Positions 56,701 to 64,000 of a stretch of DNA of 64,000 bases are shown piece after piece. Under the pieces are notes generated by a model. That model was not told the origin of the DNA and did no database searches. It saw only the letters and a list, made by a program, of their open reading frames with translations. How positions within the stretch are numbered: position 1 is the stretch's first letter; each line of letters begins with the position of its first letter. The stretch is from Costus lasius. Lineage: Eukaryota > Streptophyta > Magnoliopsida > Zingiberales > Costaceae. The position numbers and the translations under genes are program-made. The stretch covers positions 69,573,843 through 69,637,842 of the forward strand of contig CM050448.1 in NCBI GenBank assembly GCA_027563935.2, given 5' to 3'.

Positions 56701-58320
56701 ATTGATATTGATCTAATCATGATGAAAATTTTGAACTCGATTATAAGCTTTAATTGTTATTAATCTTATTCTCATTCTTAATTATAACATTGATCTTATT
56801 CTTCATAATTATCTTCATCTTCATTTTGATCTCAGTTTTGATTTTAGATTTCAGTTTTAATCTTATAATTTTCATCTTTATCTTGCTCCTAATATTCATC
56901 TTAAACTCGATTTTGATCTCTATGAAAACATTGAGTTTTAATCTTGATATTAATATTTATATTTATCTTGGCCTTCTAATAATGAGGATGTTGATCTTGA
57001 TTATGATCCATATTTGATTTTTATCATTTTGGAATCTTAATTTAAAATTGATTTTGTTCATGATCATGACGTTGATCTTGATTTTAATCATGATTTCAAA
57101 CTTCATCTTATGATATTTATCTTTATCTTATTTTTAATTTTAATCTTAAACTCAATTTTGATCTTGTTTGTAATCTTGGTCTCAAATCTTGATATTGTTA
57201 TTAATTTTGATATTGATCTAATCATGATGAAAATTTTGACCTCGATTATGAATTTTAATTGTTATTAATCTTATTCTTATTCTTAATTATAACATTGATT
57301 TTATTCTTATAAGAATTATCTTCATCTTCATTTTGATCTCAGTGTTGTTCTCAGATTTCAGTTTTAATCTTATAATCTTCATCTTTATCTTGCTCCTAAT
57401 ATTCGTCATAAACTAGATTTTGATCTCTATGGAGATATTGAGTTTTAATCTTGATATTAATATTTATATTTATCTTGGTCTTTTTATAATGAGGATGTTT
57501 ATCTTGATTATGATCCATATTTGATGTTTATCATTTTGAAATCTTAATTTAATATTTATTTTCTTCATGATCATGATGTTGATCTTGATTTTATTCAAGA
57601 TTTCAAACTTTATCTTATGATATTTATCTTTATCTTCTTTTTAATCTTAATCTTAAACTCGATTTTGATCTTGTTCGTAATCTTGGTCTTCAATCTTGAT
57701 ATTGTTATTGATATTGATATTGATCTAATCATGATGATAATTTTGATCTTGATTATGAGCTTTAATTGTTCTTAATCTTATTCTCATTCTTAATTATAAC
57801 ATTGATTTTATTCTTGATAATTATCTTCATCTTCATTTTGATCTCAGTTTTGATTTTAGATTTTAGTTTTAATCTTATAATCTTCATCTTTATCTTGCTC
57901 CTAATATTCATCTTAAACTCGATTTTTATCTCTATGGAGATATTGAGTTTTAATCTTGATATTAATATTTATATTTTATCTTGGTCTTTTTATAATGAGG
58001 ATGTTTATCTTGATTATGATCCATATTTGATGTTTATCATTTTGAAATCTTAATTTAATATTTATTTTGTTCATGATCATGATGTTGATCTTGATTTTAA
58101 TCAAGATTTCAAACTTTATCTTATGATATTTATCTTTATCTTCTTTTTAATCTTAATCTTAAACTCGATTTTGATCTTGTTTGTAATCTTAGTCTTCAAT
58201 CTTGATATTGTTATTGATATTAATATTGATCTAATCATGATGAAAATTTTGAACTCGATTATAAGCTTTAATTGTTATTAATCTTATTCTCATTCTTAAT
58301 TATAACATTGATCTTATTCT

Positions 58321-59080
58321 TCATAACTTATCTTCATCTTCATTTTGATCGTCAGTTTTGATTTAGATTTCAGTTTTTAATCTTATAATTTTCATCTTTA
58401 TCTTGCTCCTAATATTCATCTTAAACTCGATTTTGATCTCTGTGAAAAACATTGAGTTTTACTCTTGGTATTAATATTTATCATTTATCTTGGTCTTCTA
58501 ATAATGAGGATGTTGATCTTGATTATGATCCATATTTGATGTTTATCATTTTGGAATCTTAATTTAAAATTGATTTTGTTCATGATCATGACGTTGATCT
58601 TGATTTTAATCATGAATTTCAAACTTCATCTTATGATATTTATCTTTATCTTATTTTTAATTTTAATCTTAAACTTCGAGTTTTGTGAATCTTGTTTGTA
58701 ATCTTTGGTCTCAAATCTTGATATTGTGTCTATTAATTTTGATATTGATCTATATCATGTTGTGAAATTTTGACCCTCGATTTATGAATTTTAACTTGTT
58801 ATTAATCTTATTCTTATTTCTAACTTATTTCATTGATTTTATTTTTATAAGATTATCTTCATCTTCATTTTGATCTCAGTTTTGTTCTCACGATTTCAGT
58901 TTTAATCTTATAATCTTCATCTTTATCTTGCTCCTAATATTCGTCTCATAAACTCTGATTTTGATCTCTATGGAGATATTGAGTTTTAATCTTGATATTA
59001 ATATTTATACTTTATCTTGGTCTTTTTATAATGAGGATGTTTATCTTGATTATGAATCCATATTTGAATATATTTATTTT
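58321..59080. repeat. Anomalous satellite stretch with dense single-base indels
   Basis: Within this 760-bp stretch the satellite carries about twenty small insertions or deletions (for example CATAACTTATC, GAAAAACATT, TTTTTAATC, CTCACGATTTC) and loses about 30 bp near 59065. The corresponding stretch at 52755-53515 and all other monomers are almost free of such changes. Many extras duplicate a neighbouring base. This looks like an uncorrected long-read patch rather than biology, though I cannot exclude a degenerate monomer. Confidence 0.7.
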
Positions 59081-62000
59081 CTTCATGATCATGATGTTGA
59101 TCTTGATTTTATTCAAGATTTCAAACTTTATCTTATGATATTTATCTTTATCTTCTTTTTAATCTTAATCTTAAACTCGATTTTGATCTTGTTTGTAATC
59201 TTAGTCTTCAATCTTGATATTGTTATTGATATTTATATTGATTTAATCATGATGAAAATTTTGAACTCGATTATAATCTTTAATTGTTATTAATCTTATT
59301 CTCATTCTTAATTATAACATTGATCTTATTCTTCATAATTATCTTCATCTTCATTTTGATCTCAGTTTTGATTTTAGATTTCAGTTTTAATCTTATAATT
59401 TTCATCTTTATCTTGCTCCTAATATTCATCTTAAACTCGTTTTTCATCTCTGTGAAAACATTGAGTTTTAATCTTGATATTAATATTTATATTTATCTTG
59501 GTCTTCTAATAATGAGGATGTTGATCTTGATTATGATCCATATTTGATGTTTATCATTTTGGAATCTTAATTTAAATTTGATTTTGTTCATGATCATGAC
59601 GTTGATCTTGATTTTAATCATGATTTCAAACTTCATCTTATGATATTTATCTTTATCTTCTTTTTAATTTTAATCTTAAACTCGATTTTGATCTTGTTTG
59701 TAATCTTGGTCATAAATCTTGATATTGTTATTAATATTGATATTGATCTAATCATGATGAAAATTTTGACCTCGATTATGAATTTTAATTGTTATTAATC
59801 TTATTCTTATTCTTAATTATAACATTGATTTTATTCTTATAAGAATTATCTTCATCTTCGTTTTGATCTCAGTTTTGTTCTCAGATTTCAGTTTTAATCT
59901 TATAATCTTCATCTTTATCTTGCTCCTAATATTAATCTTAAACTCGATTTTGATCTCTATGGAGATATTGAGTTTTAATCTTGATATTAATATTTATATT
60001 TATCTTGGTCTTTTTATAATGAGGATGTTTATCTTGATTATGATCCATATTTGATTTTTATCATTTTGAAATCTTAATTTAATATTTATTTTGTTCATGA
60101 TCATGATGTTGATCTTGATTTTATTCAAGATTTCAAACTTTATCTTATGATATTTATCTTTATCTTCTTTTTAATCTTAATCTTAAACTCGATTTTGATC
60201 TTGTTTGTAATCTTAGTCTTAAATCTTGATATTGTTATTGATATTGATATTGATCTAATCATGATGAAAATTTTGAACTCGATTATAAGCTTTAATTGTT
60301 ATTAATCTTATTCTCATTCTTAATTATAACATTGATCTTATTCTTCATAATTATCTTCATCTTCATTTTGATCTCAGTTTTGATTTTAGATTTCAGTTTT
60401 AATCTTATAATTTTCATCTTTATCTTGCTCCTAATATTCATCTTAAACTCGATTTTGATCTCTGTGAAAACATTGAGTTTTAATCTTGATATTAATATTT
60501 ATATTTATCTTGGCCTTCTAATAATGAGGATGTTGATCTTGATTATGATCCATATTTGATTTTTATCATTTTGGAATCTTAATTTAAAATTGATTTTGTT
60601 CATGATCATGACGTTGATCTTGATTTTAATCATGATTTCAAACTTCATCTTATGATATTTATCTTTATCTTATTTTTAATTTTAATCTTAAACTCGATTT
60701 TGATCTTGTTTGTAATCTTGGTCTCAAATCTTGATATTGTTATTAATTTTGATATTGATCTAATCATGATGAAAATTTTGACCTCGATTATGAATTTTAA
60801 TTGTTATTAATCTTATTCTTATTCTTAATTATAACATTGATTTTATTCTTATAAGAATTATCTTCATCTTCATTTTGATCTCAGTGTTGTTCTCAGATTT
60901 CAGTTTTAATCTTATAATCTTCATCTTTATCTTGCTCCTAATATTCGTCATAAACTAGATTTTGATCTCTGTGGAGATATTGAGTTTTAATCTTGATATT
61001 AATATTTATATTTATCTTGGTCTTTTTATAATGAGGATGTTTATCTTGATTATGATCCATATTTGATGTTTATCATTTTGAAATCTTAATTTAATATTTA
61101 TTTTCTTCATGATCATGATGTTGATCTTGATTTTATTCAAGATTTCAAACTTTATCTTATGATATTTATCTTTATCTTCTTTTTAATCTTAATCTTAAAC
61201 TCGATTTTGATCTTGTTCGTAATCTTGGTCTTCAATCTTGATATTGTTATTGATATTGATATTGATCTAATCATGATGATAATTTTGATCTTGATTATGA
61301 GCTTTAATTGTTCTTAATCTTATTCTCATTCTTAATTATAACATTGATTTTATTCTTGATAATTATCTTCATCTTCATTTTGATCTCAGTTTTGATTTTA
61401 GATTTTAGTTTTAATCTTATAATCTTCATCTTTATCTTGCTCCTAATATTCATCTTAAACTCGATTTTTATCTCTATGGAGATATTGAGTTTTAATCTTG
61501 ATATTAATATTTATATTTTATCTTGGTCTTTTTATAATGAGGATGTTTATCTTGATTATGATCCATATTTGATGTTTATCATTTTGAAATCTTAATTTAA
61601 TATTTATTTTGTTCATGATCATGATGTTGATCTTGATTTTAATCAAGATTTCAAACTTTATCTTATGATATTTATCTTTATCTTCTTTTTAATCTTAATC
61701 TTAAACTCGATTTTGATCTTGTTTGTAATCTTAGTCTTCAATCTTGATATTGTTATTGATATTAATATTGATCTAATCATGATGAAAATTTTGAACTCGA
61801 TTATAAGCTTTAATTGTTATTAATCTTATTCTCATTCTTAATTATAACATTGATCTTATTCTTCATAATTATCTTCATCTTCATTTTGATCTCAGTTTTG
61901 ATTTTAGATTTCAGTTTTAATCTTATAATTTTCATCTTTATCTTGCTCCTAATATTCATCTTAAACTCGATTTTGATCTCTGTGAAAACATTGAGTTTTA

Positions 62001-64000
62001 ATCTTGATATTAATATTTATATTTATCTTGGCCTTCTAATAATGAGGATGTTGATCTTGATTATGATCCATATTTGATTTTTATCATTTTGGAATCTTAA
62101 TTTAAAATTGATTTTGTTCATGATCATGACGTTGATCTTGATTTTAATCATGATTTCAAACTTCATCTTATGATATTTATCTTTATCTTATTTTTAATTT
62201 TAATCTTAAACTCGATTTTGATCTTGTTTGTAATCTTGGTCTCAAATCTTGATATTGTTATTAATTTTGATATTGATCTAATCATGATGAAAATTTTGAC
62301 CTCGATTATGAATTTTAATTGTTATTAATCTTATTCTTATTCTTAATTATAACATTGATTTTATTCTTATAAGAATTATCTTCATCTTCATTTTGATCTC
62401 AGTGTTGTTCTCAGATTTCAGTTTTAATCTTATAATCTTCATCTTTATCTTGCTCCTAATATTCGTCATAAACTAGATTTTGATCTCTATGGAGATATTG
62501 AGTTTTAATCTTGATATTAATATTTATATTTATCTTGGTCTTTTTATAATGAGGATGTTTATCTTGATTATGATCCATATTTGATGTTTATCATTTTGAA
62601 ATCTTAATTTAATATTTATTTTCTTCATGATCATGATGTTGATCTTGATTTTATTCAAGATTTCAAACTTTATCTTATGATATTTATCTTTATCTTCTTT
62701 TTAATCTTAATCTTAAACTCGATTTTGATCTTGTTCGTAATCTTGGTCTTCAATCTTGATATTGTTATTGATATTGATATTGATCTAATCATGATGATAA
62801 TTTTGATCTTGATTATGAGCTTTAATTGTTCTTAATCTTATTCTCATTCTTAATTATAACATTGATTTTATTCTTGATAATTATCTTCATCTTCATTTTG
62901 ATCTCAGTTTTGATTTTAGATTTTAGATTTTAGTTTTAATCTTATAATCTTCATCTTTATCTTGCTCCTAATATTCATCTTAAACTCGATTTTTATCTCT
63001 ATGGAGATATTGAGTTTTAATCTTGATATTAATATTTATATTTTATCTTGGTCTTTTTATAATGAGGATGTTTATCTTGATTATGATCCATATTTGATGT
63101 TTATCATTTTGAAATCTTAATTTAATATTTATTTTGTTCATGATCATGATGTTGATCTTGATTTTAATCAAGATTTCAAACTTTATCTTATGATATTTAT
63201 CTTTATCTTCTTTTTAATCTTAATCTTAAACTCGATTTTGATCTTGTTTGTAATCTTAGTCTTCAATCTTGATATTGTTATTGATATTAATATTGATCTA
63301 ATCATGATGAAAATTTTGAACTCGATTATAAGCTTTAATTGTTATTAATCTTATTCTCATTCTTAATTATAACATTGATCTTATTCTTCATAATTATCTT
63401 CATCTTCATTTTGATCTCAGTTTTGATTTTAGATTTCAGTTTTAATCTTATAATTTTCATCTTTATCTTGCTCCTAATATTCATCTTAAACTCGATTTTG
63501 ATCTCTGTGAAAACATTGAGTTTTACTCTTGGTATTAATATTTATATTTATCTTGGTCTTCTAATAATGAGGATGTTGATCTTGATTATGATCCATATTT
63601 GATGTTTATCATTTTGGAATCTTAATTTAAAATTGATTTTGTTCATGATCATGACGTTGATCTTGATTTTAATCATGATTTCAAACTTCATCTTATGATA
63701 TTTATCTTTATCTTATTTTTAATTTTAATCTTAAACTCGATTTTGATCTTGTTTGTAATCTTGGTCTCAAATCTTGATATTGTTATTAATTTTGATATTG
63801 ATCTAATCATGATGAAAATTTTGACCTCGATTATGAATTTTAATTGTTATTAATCTTATTCTTATTCTTAATTATTTCATTGATTTTATTTTTATAAGAA
63901 TTATCTTCATCTTCATTTTGATCTCAGTTTTGTTCTCAGATTTCAGTTTTAATCTTATAATCTTCATCTTTATCTTGCTCCTAATATTCGTCATAAACTC

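Larger units (their letters stand above)
50737..64000. repeat. Right satellite array with multi-monomer higher-order repeats
   Basis: Continuation of the left array, beginning with the second ATTAT and the missing 473 bp of the interrupted monomer. About 26 monomers, phased at 51215, 51720, 52200, 52706, 53211, 53718 and so on to 63845, run to the window edge. Alternating 505- and 507-bp monomers form 1012-bp dimers, and alternating variants at 53718, 54730, 55742 and 56754 form a tetramer of about 2024 bp. A marked monomer beginning TTGTTCTTAATC recurs at 52200, 57766, 61308 and 62826, that is after 11, 7 and 3 monomers. Monomers 51215-53200 resemble 7975-9960 of the left array, including the same 24-bp deletion (near 52110 and 8850). 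No genes. Confidence 0.96.

Noticed and set aside
1..64000. Calling the satellite the centromere
   Set aside because: The 505-bp period and nested chromovirus fit pericentromeric or centromeric DNA, but sequence alone cannot show CENH3 binding, and other heterochromatic knobs look the same.

Overview
The window is plant nuclear heterochromatin. A T-rich satellite array (1-12508 and 50737-64000) is split at one point by a nest of four LTR retrotransposons (12509-50736). I see no host gene. Evidence for an angiosperm: all four elements prime from the 3' end of plant initiator tRNA-Met, the Ty3 element looks like a Tekay-type chromovirus with 3.4-kb LTRs, and nonsense changes in the oldest element fall at CAG (CHG) sites, the plant methylation context. 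I cannot name the species.

Layout. The satellite repeats at 505-507 bp. Each monomer is itself two diverged halves of about 245 and 260 bp built from GATNTT-like hexamers, and monomers are grouped into 1012-bp, about 2024-bp and larger higher-order units. Element A, a Ty1/copia element with 1689-bp LTRs, inserted into one monomer with target duplication ATTAT; removing it restores a 505-bp monomer. Three later insertions hit A: G (Ty3, 13255-24170, duplication GTTTG) in its 5' LTR; B (copia, 25827-34847, ATCTT) in its leader; and C (copia, 37761-46933, GCTAC) in its integrase region. A, B and C belong to one family, so the family has nested into itself.

Status. B and C each have a single open Gag-Pol frame of 1293 and 1294 codons and LTR pairs differing at one base that I could see; they look intact. 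A is broken by C and three stops, with about nine LTR differences. G has LTRs that look identical but has lost the core of its reverse transcriptase, so it probably depended on a partner element unless the deletion came after insertion.

Most interesting signal. The long copia leader carries RNA structures conserved among A, B and C by base pairing more than by sequence: a run of hairpins sharing a CTGCGW-like hexaloop on unrelated stems, with compensatory changes; a near-duplicate pair of hairpins whose only differences lie in the stems and pair with each other; and a stem-loop exactly 8 nt from the end of U5. Splice-like sites flanking the leader suggest that a spliced mRNA could be translated while the unspliced, structured RNA is packaged. 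The same 12-base hairpin also occurs in the unrelated Ty3 LTR.
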